Positions 1 through 9,095 are shown, numbered from the stretch's first letter. The stretch is DNA of 64,000 nt from an uncultured Prevotellaceae bacterium (GCA_937891085.1 CALAEY010000012.1:4381-68380), one strand, 5' to 3'. The notes: generated from the letters alone by a model not told the origin. A program made the numbers and translations.

Positions 1-611
1 GTAAGAGTACCTTGCTGAATACACTGGGTTGCCTCGACACCCCTACCAGCGGTGAGTACATCCTCGACGGAACCCCCGTGCGCACCATGAGCCGCAACCA
101 GCGTGCCATCTTGCGCAACCGCAAGATTGGGTTTGTGTTCCAAAACTACAACCTGCTGGCTAAGACCACGGCTGTGGAGAACGTGGAACTGCCGCTGATG
201 TACAACAGCGAGGTGTCGGCCTCTGAGCGCCGTCGCCGTGCCATCGAAGCCCTGAAGGCCGTGGGTCTGGGCGACCGCCTGGAACATAAGAGCAACCAGA
301 TGAGTGGTGGACAGATGCAACGCGTGGCCATTGCCCGTGCCTTGGTGAACAACCCTGCCGTGATCCTGGCCGATGAAGCCACAGGTAACCTGGATACCCG
401 TACCTCATTCGAGATCTTGGTACTGTTCCAGAAGCTGCATGCCGAAGGACGCACGATCATCTTCGTGACGCACAATCCTGAGATTGCCCAATACAGCAGC
501 CGCACCATCACCCTGCGTGACGGGAAGATTAAGGATGACATCGTGAACAACAATATCCTCAACGCTGCCAAGACACTGGCTGAGCTGCCGATACCAGACG
601 AGAACAATTAA
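1..611 (+). CDS. ABC transporter ATP-binding protein, MacB/LolD type (5' truncated)
   Basis: This is the nucleotide-binding subunit of a MacB-type exporter, powering transport by the permease encoded next. The window opens inside the Walker A loop: the first whole codons read KSTLLNTLG, so about 40 N-terminal residues are missing and no start codon is visible. Remaining motifs are a Q-loop (VFQNYNLL), the signature MSGGQMQRVAIARAL, Walker B with D-loop (VILADEATGNLD) and the H-loop histidine in VTHNPE. The usual proline of DEPTGNLD is alanine here. A 34-base repeat-rich gap separates it from the permease. Membrane-fusion and TolC-like partners would be expected upstream, outside the window. 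The substrate cannot be inferred. Confidence 0.93.
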   Translation, partial: KSTLLNTLGCLDTPTSGEYILDGTPVRTMSRNQRAILRNRKIGFVFQNYNLLAKTTAVENVELPLMYNSEVSASERRRRAIEALKAVGLGDRLEHKSNQMSGGQMQRVAIARALVNNPAVILADEATGNLDTRTSFEILVLFQKLHAEGRTIIFVTHNPEIAQYSSRTITLRDGKIKDDIVNNNILNAAKTLAELPIPDENN

Positions 612-613
612 TA

Positions 614-639
614 ATTGACAATTGAAAATTGACAATTGA
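614..639. repeat. Two direct copies of ATTGACAATTGA
   Basis: The 12-mer ATTGACAATTGA occurs at 614-625 and 628-639, split by AA. Each copy contains the palindrome CAATTG. It fills the gap between the ATPase stop and the permease start. I see no promoter or terminator in it. Confidence 0.8.
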
Positions 640-645
640 GAAGTT

Positions 646-1866
646 ATGAATATTACGAATCTTTTTAAAATAGCACTAAAGGCCATAGCCAACAACAAGA
701 CCCGCTCATTGCTCACTATGCTGGGCATCATCATCGGCATTGCCTCCGTGATAGCCATGTTGGGATTCGGCCAAGGAACGCAAAACTCCATCAAGGAGCA
801 GATTTCGTCGATGGGTTCGAATATGATCATGATCAACCCAGGCGGTGAGCGCCGTGCCGGACAGCGTATGGATGCCAGTTCCATGCAGACGCTGAAGATG
901 GAAGACTATGAAGCCATACGCAACGAGTGCAGCCATGTGAGCTACGTGAGTCCAAGCGTGTCAAGCTCAGGTCAGCTGGTGGCAGGTAACAACAACTACC
1001 CATCATCTATTACCGGTTGCAGCCCCGACTACCTGAAAATCCGCCAGCTGAATATGCAAGAAGGCGAAATGTTTAGCGAACAGGACGTAAAGACAGCCGC
1101 CAAGGTAGTGATACTGGGTAAGACTATCGTAGACAACCTGTTCCCCAACGAGGATCCTATAGGGAAGACCATCCGCGTAAACCAGATTCCGTTTCAAGTG
1201 GTGGGCGTATTGGAGAGCAAGGGTACCAACAGCATGGGTATGGACCAAGACGAGATTGTGCTGGCTCCCTACACCACCGTAATGAAGCGCATGCTCTCAC
1301 AGAGCCACTTGCAAGGCATTCAGGCCAGTGCCGTGACCGAAGAAGCCACCGACCTTGCCATGAACGAGATTGAGGAAGTGCTGCGCCGCAACCACCGCCT
1401 GAAAGACGGTGATGAGAACAACTTCACCATGAACTCTATGGAAGAAATCATGGAGACCATTGACACTACCATGGGTATGATGACCATGCTATTGGCAGCC
1501 ATCGCCGGCATCTCACTGGTGGTAGGCGGCATCGGCATCATGAACATCATGTATGTAAGTGTGACCGAGCGCACCAAGGAAATCGGTCTACGTATGTCAG
1601 TGGGTGCCCGTGGCATCGACATCCTGAGCCAGTTCCTGATAGAAGCCATATTGATTTGCCTTACGGGAGGTATCATCGGTATCATCCTTGGCTACGGGCT
1701 GGGAGCCATCGTGGAGATGTTCGTTGACCAGATATCCGTTTCTATCTCACCCACATCGGTAATCATGGCCTTCGGTGTATGTGTGATTATCGGCATCTTC
1801 TTCGGCTGGTATCCTGCCAAGAAGGCTGCTAATCTGGATCCTATCGAAGCTTTGAGATACGAGTAG
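646..1866 (+). CDS. ABC transporter permease, MacB/FtsX family
   Basis: Inner-membrane permease of the exporter whose ATPase is just upstream. The 406 residues show the MacB plan: a first membrane helix near residues 20-42, a large periplasmic domain (about 45-280), then three helices near 283-306, 325-352 and 368-390 forming the FtsX domain. The sequence SVTERTKEIGLRMSVGA is the typical cytoplasmic loop after the second helix. The length matches the family of about 400 residues. A histidine kinase gene starts 6 bases after the stop, so exporter and two-component system are probably cotranscribed, as in many systems sensing envelope or antibiotic stress. The substrate is unknown. Confidence 0.93.
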   Translation: MNITNLFKIALKAIANNKTRSLLTMLGIIIGIASVIAMLGFGQGTQNSIKEQISSMGSNMIMINPGGERRAGQRMDASSMQTLKMEDYEAIRNECSHVSYVSPSVSSSGQLVAGNNNYPSSITGCSPDYLKIRQLNMQEGEMFSEQDVKTAAKVVILGKTIVDNLFPNEDPIGKTIRVNQIPFQVVGVLESKGTNSMGMDQDEIVLAPYTTVMKRMLSQSHLQGIQASAVTEEATDLAMNEIEEVLRRNHRLKDGDENNFTMNSMEEIMETIDTTMGMMTMLLAAIAGISLVVGGIGIMNIMYVSVTERTKEIGLRMSVGARGIDILSQFLIEAILICLTGGIIGIILGYGLGAIVEMFVDQISVSISPTSVIMAFGVCVIIGIFFGWYPAKKAANLDPIEALRYE

Positions 1867-1872
1867 TAGTAA

Positions 1873-2991
1873 ATGAACGAGAAAGAACTAAATATACGAA
1901 GCCTGCTCAACATCATCATTCACGTGGTGATGTGGGGCTTCGCATTTTTCTTTCCCTACCTGATGATGACACGTGGTGGGTCGGAGGTTCCTTTTTCTGA
2001 ATACGTGTGGCGAAATTCCATCTATTTCTTCATCTACATCGTATTCTTCTACATCAACCACAGCCTACTGATTCCACGCCTGCTGCTACAGCGCAAGTTC
2101 TGGCAATATGCCATCGCCCTGTTCGCACTTATAGTCATTGCCTCATTCCTCTCAGGCGTGATGCACCAAATGGAATTTGAGCGCATGTTCCAGCCATGGA
2201 TGGAACGTGTGCCCTACGAATACCGCGACCCTATACGAAATGCCGATATAGCCCGATGGAACATACTCATGATCATGGGGCGCGACTTCTTCATCATGAC
2301 TCTGGTGGCTACCATCACAGCCATAGTGAGAGTGATAGAGGCCTGGAATGAGTTGGAATCGAGCAAGCGCGAGGCCGAGAAGCAGCGTATGGAAACGGAG
2401 CTGCAGCAACTGCGCAGCCAAATAAACCCGCACTTCCTGCTGAACACGCTGAACAACATCTACGCCCTGATAGCCTTCGACACTGACAAGGCACAGGAGG
2501 CTGTGCAGGAGCTGAGCCAACTGCTGCGTCATGTGCTCTACGACAACAAGCAGAACTACACCACATTGGAGAAGGAAATGGAGTTCATGAAGAGCTACAT
2601 AGACCTGATGCGCATCCGTCTGGCCTCGAACGTGACCATAGAAACTACCTACGACATGCGCGAAAACGATCAGACACAGATAGCACCGCTCATCTTCATC
2701 TCCCTGGTGGAGAACGCTTTCAAGCATGGCATCTCACCTACCGAACCCAGCTACATCAAGATACTCTTCAGTGAGAAGCTGGGCTATGTGCGCTGCGAGA
2801 TCAAGAACAGCAACCATCGGAAGGTGGGCTATGACAAGAGCGGCAACGGCATAGGGCTGGAGCAGGTGCAGAAGCGTCTGGACCTGATGTACCCGAAGAG
2901 CTACGAATGGCACTATGGCCTGACTGATGACGGCACCGAATACATCTCCTCTCTGGAGATAAACACCAACACAGCTCCCTCACTGAGCTGA
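1873..2991 (+). CDS. Sensor histidine kinase, LytS/YehU family
   Basis: Membrane sensor kinase of the His_kinase/LytS class, which pairs with LytTR response regulators. About four hydrophobic segments lie in residues 10-155, followed by a coiled-coil linker. The phospho-acceptor is His187 in QINPHFLLNTLNNI. The ATP-binding part has the N-box (SLVENAFKHG, Asn281) and the glycine box (KSGNGIGLEQVQKRL). No extracellular sensor domain is evident, so the stimulus may be sensed within the membrane, or through the exporter encoded directly upstream (6-base gap). The LytTR regulator gene follows after a promoter-bearing gap. Confidence 0.93.
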   Translation: MNEKELNIRSLLNIIIHVVMWGFAFFFPYLMMTRGGSEVPFSEYVWRNSIYFFIYIVFFYINHSLLIPRLLLQRKFWQYAIALFALIVIASFLSGVMHQMEFERMFQPWMERVPYEYRDPIRNADIARWNILMIMGRDFFIMTLVATITAIVRVIEAWNELESSKREAEKQRMETELQQLRSQINPHFLLNTLNNIYALIAFDTDKAQEAVQELSQLLRHVLYDNKQNYTTLEKEMEFMKSYIDLMRIRLASNVTIETTYDMRENDQTQIAPLIFISLVENAFKHGISPTEPSYIKILFSEKLGYVRCEIKNSNHRKVGYDKSGNGIGLEQVQKRLDLMYPKSYEWHYGLTDDGTEYISSLEINTNTAPSLS

Positions 2992-3018
2992 GGAACACGG
3001 GTGTTTTTTGTAAATAAA

Positions 3019-3050
3019 TTTGGTATTCCGCTTACCTTGCACTATCTTTG
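3019..3050 (+). promoter_or_regulatory. Bacteroidetes promoter for the LytTR regulator
   Basis: TTTG at 3019-3022, 20 bases, then TATCTTTG at 3043-3050, matching TTTG-N19-TAnnTTTG. It rules out an upstream in-frame TTG start at 3048 and supports the ATG at 3072. Confidence 0.65.
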
Positions 3051-3071
3051 ACCCCACTTAACAAAAGCAGT

Positions 3072-3797
3072 ATGGCAAATATCCGTTGTGCAGTGATAGA
3101 CGACGAGCCGTTGGCCCTGGGCCTGATGGCAAGCTACGTGAAGAAGACCCCCTTCCTGGAACTGGTGGGCAGCTACAGCAGTGCCATACAAGCCATGAAC
3201 GAACTGCCCAACCACCCTGCAGACCTGCTCTTCCTGGACATACAGATGCCAGAGCTGAACGGGTTGGACTTCTCACGCATGGTGCCTGCGCAGACACGCA
3301 TCGTCTTCACCACCGCCTTCGACCAGTATGCCATAGACGGCTACCGCGTGAATGCCCTGGACTATCTGCTGAAACCCATCTCCTACCCCAACTTCCTGCA
3401 GGCGGCACAGAAAGCACAAGAATGGTTCAAGCTCGTGGAGCAGAAGCAGCAGGAGACGGACGAGCCCGTCAGCATCTTCGTGAAGAGCGAATACAAGCAG
3501 GTGCAGGTGATGCTTGACGACATCCTCTACATAGAAGGACTGAAAGACTACGTCAAGATCTACGAGGAAGGTCAGGACAAGCCCCTGCTCTCACTGATGA
3601 GCATGAAAAGCATGGAAGAACTGCTGCCATCCAGCAGATTCCTGCGTGTGCACCGCTCCTACATCGTGCAGAAATCGAAGATCCGTGTGGTGGAACACAA
3701 CCGCATCGTCTTCGGGAAAACCTATATCCCTGTGGGCGACAGCTACAAGGAAGAATTCCAAGCCTTCCTCAACGAAAGAAGTTCGCCCAAACGATAA
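3072..3797 (+). CDS. LytTR-family response regulator
   Basis: DNA-binding response regulator, the likely partner of the upstream LytS-type kinase. The receiver domain covers about residues 1-120, with the acidic pair in VIDDEP, the phospho-acceptor Asp56 in LLFLDIQMPELNG, and a conserved lysine in YLLKPI. The LytTR domain lies at about 140-235 (VKSEYKQVQVMLDDILYIEG, then FLRVHRSYIV). The start is the ATG at 3072; an in-frame extension to 3048 would begin inside the promoter. Its own promoter suggests it can be transcribed independently of the kinase. Likely targets include the adjacent exporter, by inference only. Confidence 0.94.
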   Translation: MANIRCAVIDDEPLALGLMASYVKKTPFLELVGSYSSAIQAMNELPNHPADLLFLDIQMPELNGLDFSRMVPAQTRIVFTTAFDQYAIDGYRVNALDYLLKPISYPNFLQAAQKAQEWFKLVEQKQQETDEPVSIFVKSEYKQVQVMLDDILYIEGLKDYVKIYEEGQDKPLLSLMSMKSMEELLPSSRFLRVHRSYIVQKSKIRVVEHNRIVFGKTYIPVGDSYKEEFQAFLNERSSPKR

Positions 3798-3833
3798 AGT
3801 CGCCCCATTCCGAACGCATTTACTCCGATTTAC

Positions 3834-3864
3834 TTGCTTTCTTCCTTTTTATGCCTTATCTTTG
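3834..3864 (+). promoter_or_regulatory. Bacteroidetes promoter for the acyl-CoA synthetase
   Basis: TTG near 3834-3836, 20 bases, then TATCTTTG at 3857-3864. It sits 28 bases before the ATG at 3892. Confidence 0.6.
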
Positions 3865-3891
3865 CACACATAAACTGAAAATGTGCAAATT

Positions 3892-5538
3892 ATGGACAAA
3901 AGCTTCCTCCGACTCATAGAGACCAGTATCAAGAGCAACTGGGACCTGGATGCCCTGACCGACTATAAAGGAGCCACCCTACAATATAAGGATGTAGCGC
4001 GCAAGATAGAGAAAATCCACCTCATGTTCGAGGCCGTAGGCATCAAGAAAGGCGACAAGATAGCCCTTTGCGGACGAAACAGTTCGCATTGGGGAGTGAC
4101 TTTTCTGGCCACGCTGACCTATGGAGCCGTGATAGTGCCCATCCTGCATGAATTCAAGGCAGACAACATACACAGCATAGTGAACCATAGCGGGGCACGC
4201 TTCCTCTTTGTGGGCGACCGCGTGTGGGAGAACCTCAACGAGGAGATGATGCCACAGTTGGAAGGCATCATCCTGGTGAACGACTTCTCCATCTTGGTGT
4301 CACGCTCAGAGCGATTGACCTACGCCCGCGAGCATCTGAACGAGGAGTTCGGCAAGAAATATCCCAAGAACTTCCGTCCAGAGCATGTGCACTACCACCA
4401 AGACGAGACCGAAGAACTGGCCGTGCTGAGCTACACCTCTGGCACTACCAGTCAGTCGAAAGGCGTGATGCTGCCCTACAGGAGCCTGTGGTCGAACGTG
4501 CAGTTTGCCATAGACATGCTGCCCATCAAGTCGGGCGACAAGTTGGTCAGCATGCTGCCCATGGCCCACTGCTTCGGCCTAGCCTTCGAGTTCCTATATG
4601 AATTCTGCGTAGGCTGCCACATCTACTTCCTCACCCGTGTGCCCAGTCCGAAGATCATCTTCCAGGCATTCAGTGAGATACAGCCTAATCTGGTGGTAAC
4701 CGTGCCTCTGGTGGTAGAGAAGATCATCAAGAAAGAAGTGATGCCTAAGCTGGAGACCCCCAGCGTCAAGCTGCTGCTCAACCTGCCACTCATCAATGAT
4801 AAGGTATATGGAGCCATACGCCAGAAGGTGGAAGATGCCTTCGGAGGCCGCTTCCACAGCGTCATCATCGGCGGGGCTGCGCTCAACAAGGATGTGGAGC
4901 ACTTCCTCAAGCGCATCAACTTCCGCTACATGGTGGGCTATGGCATGACCGAGTGCGGACCGCTCATCAGCTACGAGCAGTGGGACCGCTTCAAGGAAGG
5001 CTCCTGCGGAAAAATCATAGACCGCATGGAAGTGAGGATAGACTCCTCCAACCCCCTGTACACCCCAGGCGAGATACAGGTAAGAGGCGACAACGTGATG
5101 CTGGGCTACTACAGGAACGAAACTGCCACCAAGGCCGCATTCACAGAAGACGGCTGGCTGCGTACAGGCGACCTTGCCACCATAGACGCCAATGGCAACA
5201 TCACCATACTCGGACGTAGCAAGAACATGCTGCTGAGTGCCAACGGACAGAACATCTTCCCCGAAGAGATAGAGGGTGAGCTGAACAACCTGCCGTATGT
5301 GGCAGAGAGCATCATCGTGCAACGTGACGGGAAGCTGGCGGCTCTGGTTTATCCAGACTTCGACCAAGCCTACCGCGATGGAAAGAGCGACAGCGACATC
5401 AACAAGCAGATGGAGCAGAACCGCATAGACCTGAACGCCCGCATCCCTGCCTATTGTCAGGTGAACAGTGTGACCATCTACCATGAGGAGTTTGAGAAGA
5501 CACCGAAGAAGTCGATCAAACGATACCTATATCAGTAG
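3892..5538 (+). CDS. AMP-dependent acyl-CoA synthetase (long-chain type)
   Basis: ANL-superfamily adenylating enzyme that probably activates a fatty acid to acyl-AMP and then acyl-CoA. About 548 residues from the ATG at 3892; a GTG three codons earlier is also in frame. The P-loop-like motif SYTSGTTSQSKGVML lies near residue 183, the adenine motif GYGMTECGP near 345, and GWLRTGDLA before the C-terminal hinge. The C-terminal lysine motif reads KTPKKSIKRYLY. The family includes long-chain acyl-CoA ligases (FadD/FACS), but chain length cannot be read from sequence. The stop lies 3 bases before the next gene, so the two are cotranscribed. Confidence 0.9.
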   Translation: MDKSFLRLIETSIKSNWDLDALTDYKGATLQYKDVARKIEKIHLMFEAVGIKKGDKIALCGRNSSHWGVTFLATLTYGAVIVPILHEFKADNIHSIVNHSGARFLFVGDRVWENLNEEMMPQLEGIILVNDFSILVSRSERLTYAREHLNEEFGKKYPKNFRPEHVHYHQDETEELAVLSYTSGTTSQSKGVMLPYRSLWSNVQFAIDMLPIKSGDKLVSMLPMAHCFGLAFEFLYEFCVGCHIYFLTRVPSPKIIFQAFSEIQPNLVVTVPLVVEKIIKKEVMPKLETPSVKLLLNLPLINDKVYGAIRQKVEDAFGGRFHSVIIGGAALNKDVEHFLKRINFRYMVGYGMTECGPLISYEQWDRFKEGSCGKIIDRMEVRIDSSNPLYTPGEIQVRGDNVMLGYYRNETATKAAFTEDGWLRTGDLATIDANGNITILGRSKNMLLSANGQNIFPEEIEGELNNLPYVAESIIVQRDGKLAALVYPDFDQAYRDGKSDSDINKQMEQNRIDLNARIPAYCQVNSVTIYHEEFEKTPKKSIKRYLYQ

Positions 5539-5541
5539 CCG

Positions 5542-6708
5542 ATGAAGAGGTGGCTGACTATACTGCTGACGCTCCTGTCATTCACATGGGTCCATGCGCA
5601 GACCTCCGGCATCGGGGGAATCAACCTATCGCTATGGCCAGGCATCGCTACGCAAGGCGTTGATACCGTGAGCGGCAAGACGCTGCTGAACGTGGGCATC
5701 AACTCGAAGATGAATCAACTGACTGGCATCGGACTAAATGTGCTGGGAAGTACAACGGTGAGCGGGGTGAATGGCTTGCAGCTCAGTGGGTTGTTCAATG
5801 TGACGGGCGAAGACATGCGAGGTTGGCAAGCTGCCGGCATCACCAATGTGATAGGAGATGACCTCACAGGACTCTCTGCCAGCGGACTGGTGAACGTGGT
5901 GGGCGGCAAAGCCAGCGGACTGCTGGCCACAGGCGGTGTAAACATCGTGGGCGATGGGCAGGAAGGCATCATAGCCAGCGGACTGCTGAATATCATCGAC
6001 GGCGAGGCGAAAGGCATACAAGTATCCGGCCTCGGCAACCTCAATAGTGAGGCTGTCTATGGACTGCAACTGGCCGGACTCTTCAACATCAACGCTGAAG
6101 AGACGGTGGGCCTACAAACCTCTGCCCTGCTGAACATCGCTGCAGAGCAGATGACTGGTGTTCAAGTGGGACTCATCAACCTGGCTGCCTCATCCATGAA
6201 GGGATTCCAGATAGGACTATTCAACTTTCATGCCGACCGTCTGCACGGTCTGCAACTAGGACTGATCAATGCCAACCCCAATACCCGCCTACAGCTGCTG
6301 CTCAGTGGCGGTAGCTCTACCCTATTCAATGTGGGACTGCGCTTCAAGAGCCGCACCTTCTATACCGTGCTGGGCGCGGGTGCCAAGTATCGGGAACTGC
6401 ATCCGTTCAATACCGCATTTACCTATCGGGCCGGCTTAGCCATCCCATTGGCAAAGACGCTGGAGATCAGCGGTGACTTAGGCTATCAGCACATAGAGAC
6501 CTTCCGCAGGCATGAGGCAGTGAACCGTCTGTACAACCTGCAGGCAAGGCTGAACCTCGAATACCTCTGCTCTGAGAAAGTTTCCCTCTTCCTCACCTGC
6601 GGCTATGAGCGAGGCTACACCTATAGACACAACCACCTGCTGCACGACGGGCTCTTCTCTGAGGTAGGCACAGCCCTCACCATAGGCAGCCTCAACCTCG
6701 CCAAATAA
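5542..6708 (+). CDS. LA_2272-type surface repeat protein
   Basis: Secreted or outer-membrane protein of unknown function. A signal peptide (residues 1-19, ending VHAQ) is followed from about residue 50 to 255 by nine or ten imperfect repeats of about 20-22 residues on the pattern GLQxSGLxNxxxxxxxG, for example GLQLAGLFNINAEETVGLQT. Such regular glycine/asparagine turns suggest a beta-solenoid or repeating beta-strand fold. The last 130 residues alternate hydrophobic and polar positions, as in outer-membrane beta-strands. The repeat pattern resembles the LA_2272 surface repeat family; the match is by pattern only. It is coupled to the acyl-CoA synthetase, so a lipid-related envelope role is possible but unproven. 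Confidence 0.75.
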   Translation: MKRWLTILLTLLSFTWVHAQTSGIGGINLSLWPGIATQGVDTVSGKTLLNVGINSKMNQLTGIGLNVLGSTTVSGVNGLQLSGLFNVTGEDMRGWQAAGITNVIGDDLTGLSASGLVNVVGGKASGLLATGGVNIVGDGQEGIIASGLLNIIDGEAKGIQVSGLGNLNSEAVYGLQLAGLFNINAEETVGLQTSALLNIAAEQMTGVQVGLINLAASSMKGFQIGLFNFHADRLHGLQLGLINANPNTRLQLLLSGGSSTLFNVGLRFKSRTFYTVLGAGAKYRELHPFNTAFTYRAGLAIPLAKTLEISGDLGYQHIETFRRHEAVNRLYNLQARLNLEYLCSEKVSLFLTCGYERGYTYRHNHLLHDGLFSEVGTALTIGSLNLAK

Positions 6709-6709
6709 A

Positions 6710-6745
6710 GATATGCCATATCACCCGTAGATGATATGGCATATC
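6710..6745. other. Perfect 14-bp inverted repeat between convergent genes
   Basis: GATATGCCATATCA (6710-6723) and its exact complement (6732-6745) frame an 8-base loop. It lies just past the surface-protein stop and before the convergent fbp stop. No T-run follows on either strand, so it is not a canonical terminator, though it could block read-through or protect 3' ends. Confidence 0.6.
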
Positions 6746-6772
6746 ACTGCACCTTGATATAGTATATCGGTC

Positions 6773-8764
6773 TTATTCCTTCTCCTTCAGCAAGCCCATG
6801 CGATAGGCCGCCAGGAGTTTCTGCAAATCCTTGATCTGCACACGGAGTTCCCTACCCTTATCGGTATCGCGCACCATGACACGATTCTGCGCATACTCTA
6901 CCAGTGAGGTGCTCGACTTGATATCCTGCCCCTCTTCGATGGCCTTCTGGCGACTCTCGAACGGTTGGTGCTGCACCAACTGGAAGCCATGCGAATGATA
7001 AACCAGCGTGTAGCCAGCGATGCCCGTCTCTGGTTGGTAGGCCTTGGAGAATCCGCCATCGATGACAATGAGTCGGCCATCTGCCCTGACAGGAGTCTCC
7101 CCCTTGATGGTCTTCACGGGCACATGTCCGTTGATGATATGCGTGTGAGGTCCAGGCTCCACGTCAAACTCCTGCAAGATGCGGTCGCACACCTCCTGCT
7201 GGTTGCGCAAGGTATAGTAGAAGCCCTTCTCCTCATGATGCGTCTCAGGATCGGCAATGAAGTAACGCTCGAAGGTCGTCATCTTGCTCTTGTCGAAGCT
7301 CGGCGTATCAGGTCCGCACCAGAGATACCACGCATAGTCCTGCGCAAAAAGTTTCTCTGGCTTTCCCTCCACCTCGAAGTAGGCCGTACGCAGCAGTTGG
7401 TCGGTCTTCTCCAGCAGTTTACGTCCCCAATACTCTTTCTTACCGATACGCACGTGCTTGAAGCTGCCATCCTCATTGAGCGGGATGCTGGCATGGAAAA
7501 GCAGGTTGCCATTGGTCACCAAGTACATGCTGCCCTTGGCATACAGACAGTGCATGTGTTTGCGGAGCTTCTCACTGTTGATGAACGAGGCATGTATCTT
7601 GTCCATGATGTCACGCTCCTCCGGACTCAGGCGGTAAGGGTCGGCAGGGTCGATGGTTGGGAAGTGTGTGTCAGTGAGCGGATACTCCTTGCCATTCAAG
7701 CGGATGACACCTCTCTTATAGTCGATGAAATCGAGCAACAGGCGGTCTTCCATGTGGAACTCGGGACGGCACTTGATGATCTCCCCCTCCAGCTTGAACT
7801 GGATGATGGCAATGGCCTTGTGCATCTGCGCAAACAGGCGGAGCGTCTTCTCATCGAACTGTTCATCGCTCACACCCGTGCGCGACTGGAACTGCGTGCA
7901 GGGGTCATCCTTGTAAGTCTCCATAGCGAAAGTAGCCAGCGGCAAGAAGTTGATGCCATAGCCATCTTCCAGCGTAGCCATGTTGGCATAGCGCAGGGCC
8001 GTACGTATGGCATTGGCGATGCAAGCGTCATTGCCAGAGGCAGCTCCCATCCAAAGAATGTCATGATTTCCCCACTGAATATCGAAATGATGATAGTCGC
8101 ACAGCGTATCCATGATGATATGCGCCCCAGCCCCACGATCATAGATATCACCCACAATATGCAAGGAGTCGATGGTCAGTCGCTGTATCAACTGGCACAT
8201 GGCCACGATAAACGCATCTGCCCGACGGGTAGAGATGATGGTGCTGATAATGGCATCGGTATAGGCCTGCTTATTAGGATCGATGGTAGATTCATGGAGC
8301 AATTCCTGAATGATGTAGGAGAAATCGCTGGGCAATGCCTTGCGCACCTTGGAACGCGTGTACTTGGAAGACACATTCTGGCACACCCGCACCAGACGGT
8401 TCAAGGTAATCTGATACCAATCGTCAATATCACGTTCACGACGCTTAACCAGTTGGAGTTTCTCCTCTGGATAATAGATGAGCGTGCAGAGATCTTTCAT
8501 CTCCTTATCACGCAGGGAGTGGGCAAAGATTTCATTCACCTTACGCTTCACCGTACCAGAAGCATTCTTCAGCACATGCTGGAAAGCCTCGTACTCTCCG
8601 TGTACGTCAGACAAGAAATGTTCGGTACCCTTGGGCAGATTCAGTATCGCCTCCAAGTTGATGATTTCCGTACTTGCATCAGCAATCGTAGGGAATGAAC
8701 GCGACAGAAGTTGCAGAAATCGCAGGTCTTCTGACAATTCTTCGAAAGTAAACGTGTGCTCCAT
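6773..8764 (-). CDS. fbp: Fructose-1,6-bisphosphatase, class III
   Basis: Gluconeogenic enzyme hydrolysing fructose 1,6-bisphosphate to fructose 6-phosphate. At 663 residues it is far longer than class I/II enzymes and fits the class III family of Firmicutes and Bacteroidetes, which has a metallophosphoesterase core. Visible metal-binding motifs are SDVHGEYEAFQHVL (near residue 54), IVGDIYDRGAGAH (near 200), QWGNHDILWMGAASG (near 232) and INGHVPVKTIKGETP late in the protein. It is alone in its transcription unit, downstream of a tRNA terminator. A TATCTTCG box upstream resembles the -7 element with one mismatch. Confidence 0.96.
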   Translation of the reverse strand: MEHTFTFEELSEDLRFLQLLSRSFPTIADASTEIINLEAILNLPKGTEHFLSDVHGEYEAFQHVLKNASGTVKRKVNEIFAHSLRDKEMKDLCTLIYYPEEKLQLVKRRERDIDDWYQITLNRLVRVCQNVSSKYTRSKVRKALPSDFSYIIQELLHESTIDPNKQAYTDAIISTIISTRRADAFIVAMCQLIQRLTIDSLHIVGDIYDRGAGAHIIMDTLCDYHHFDIQWGNHDILWMGAASGNDACIANAIRTALRYANMATLEDGYGINFLPLATFAMETYKDDPCTQFQSRTGVSDEQFDEKTLRLFAQMHKAIAIIQFKLEGEIIKCRPEFHMEDRLLLDFIDYKRGVIRLNGKEYPLTDTHFPTIDPADPYRLSPEERDIMDKIHASFINSEKLRKHMHCLYAKGSMYLVTNGNLLFHASIPLNEDGSFKHVRIGKKEYWGRKLLEKTDQLLRTAYFEVEGKPEKLFAQDYAWYLWCGPDTPSFDKSKMTTFERYFIADPETHHEEKGFYYTLRNQQEVCDRILQEFDVEPGPHTHIINGHVPVKTIKGETPVRADGRLIVIDGGFSKAYQPETGIAGYTLVYHSHGFQLVQHQPFESRQKAIEEGQDIKSSTSLVEYAQNRVMVRDTDKGRELRVQIKDLQKLLAAYRMGLLKEKE

Positions 8765-8814
8765 TGTGACTAATTTTCAGCGAAGATAATAATTATAGTT
8801 CAAAAAACGAAAAA

Positions 8815-8842
8815 AGCCGACTATCTTATTTGATAATCGGCT
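8815..8842 (-). terminator. Intrinsic terminator after the tRNA pair
   Basis: On the minus strand AGCCGATTATC pairs with GATAGTCGGCT around a six-base loop, with one mismatch, followed by a T-run. It ends the tRNA-Lys/tRNA-Glu transcript ahead of fbp. Confidence 0.8.
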
Positions 8843-8848
8843 CATTAT

Positions 8849-8923
8849 TGGTAGTGGTACAGAGATTCGAACTCTGATTGCATGCGTGAGAGGCATGTGT
8901 CCTAGCCCTTAGACGATACCACC
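8849..8923 (-). tRNA. tRNA-Glu (CUC anticodon), CCA encoded
   Basis: A complete cloverleaf can be folded on the minus strand: acceptor GGTGGTA/TACCACT, anticodon stem CATGC/GCATG with loop CTCTCAC (anticodon CUC, reading GAG), and T arm CAGAG-TTCGAAT-CTCTG. The discriminator is A and the 3' CCA is genomically encoded (8849-8851). It is cotranscribed with the tRNA-Lys lying 6 bases upstream. Confidence 0.95.
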
Positions 8924-8929
8924 GCTTTG

Positions 8930-9002
8930 TACACCCTCAGAGGCTCGAACTCTGGACCCACTGATTAAGAGTCAGTTGCTCTACCAACTGAGCTAAGGGT
9001 GC
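8930..9002 (-). tRNA. tRNA-Lys (CUU anticodon)
   Basis: Cloverleaf on the minus strand: acceptor GCACCCT/AGGGTGT, D arm GCTC-AGTTGGTAGA-GAGC, anticodon stem ACTGA/TCAGT with loop CTCTTAA (anticodon CUU, reading AAG), and T arm CAGAG-TTCGAGC-CTCTG. The three bases after the discriminator read CAA, so CCA is not encoded, unlike the neighbouring tRNA-Glu. Confidence 0.95.
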
Positions 9003-9095
9003 ATTGCATTTCCTTTCAGATTGCGGGTGCAAAGGTATTTCATTTCTTTGAATCTACCAAACATTCCGCCATATTTTTTCAATTATTTTTTCACA

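Noticed and set aside
12..14. TTG at 12 as the start of the first ABC ATPase gene
   Set aside because: The frame is open to position 1 and the visible codons before it encode part of the Walker A loop, so the true start is upstream of the window.
6965..8698. 577-codon plus-strand open frame opposite fbp
   Set aside because: It is the antisense shadow of the well-supported fructose bisphosphatase gene and shows no recognisable domain.
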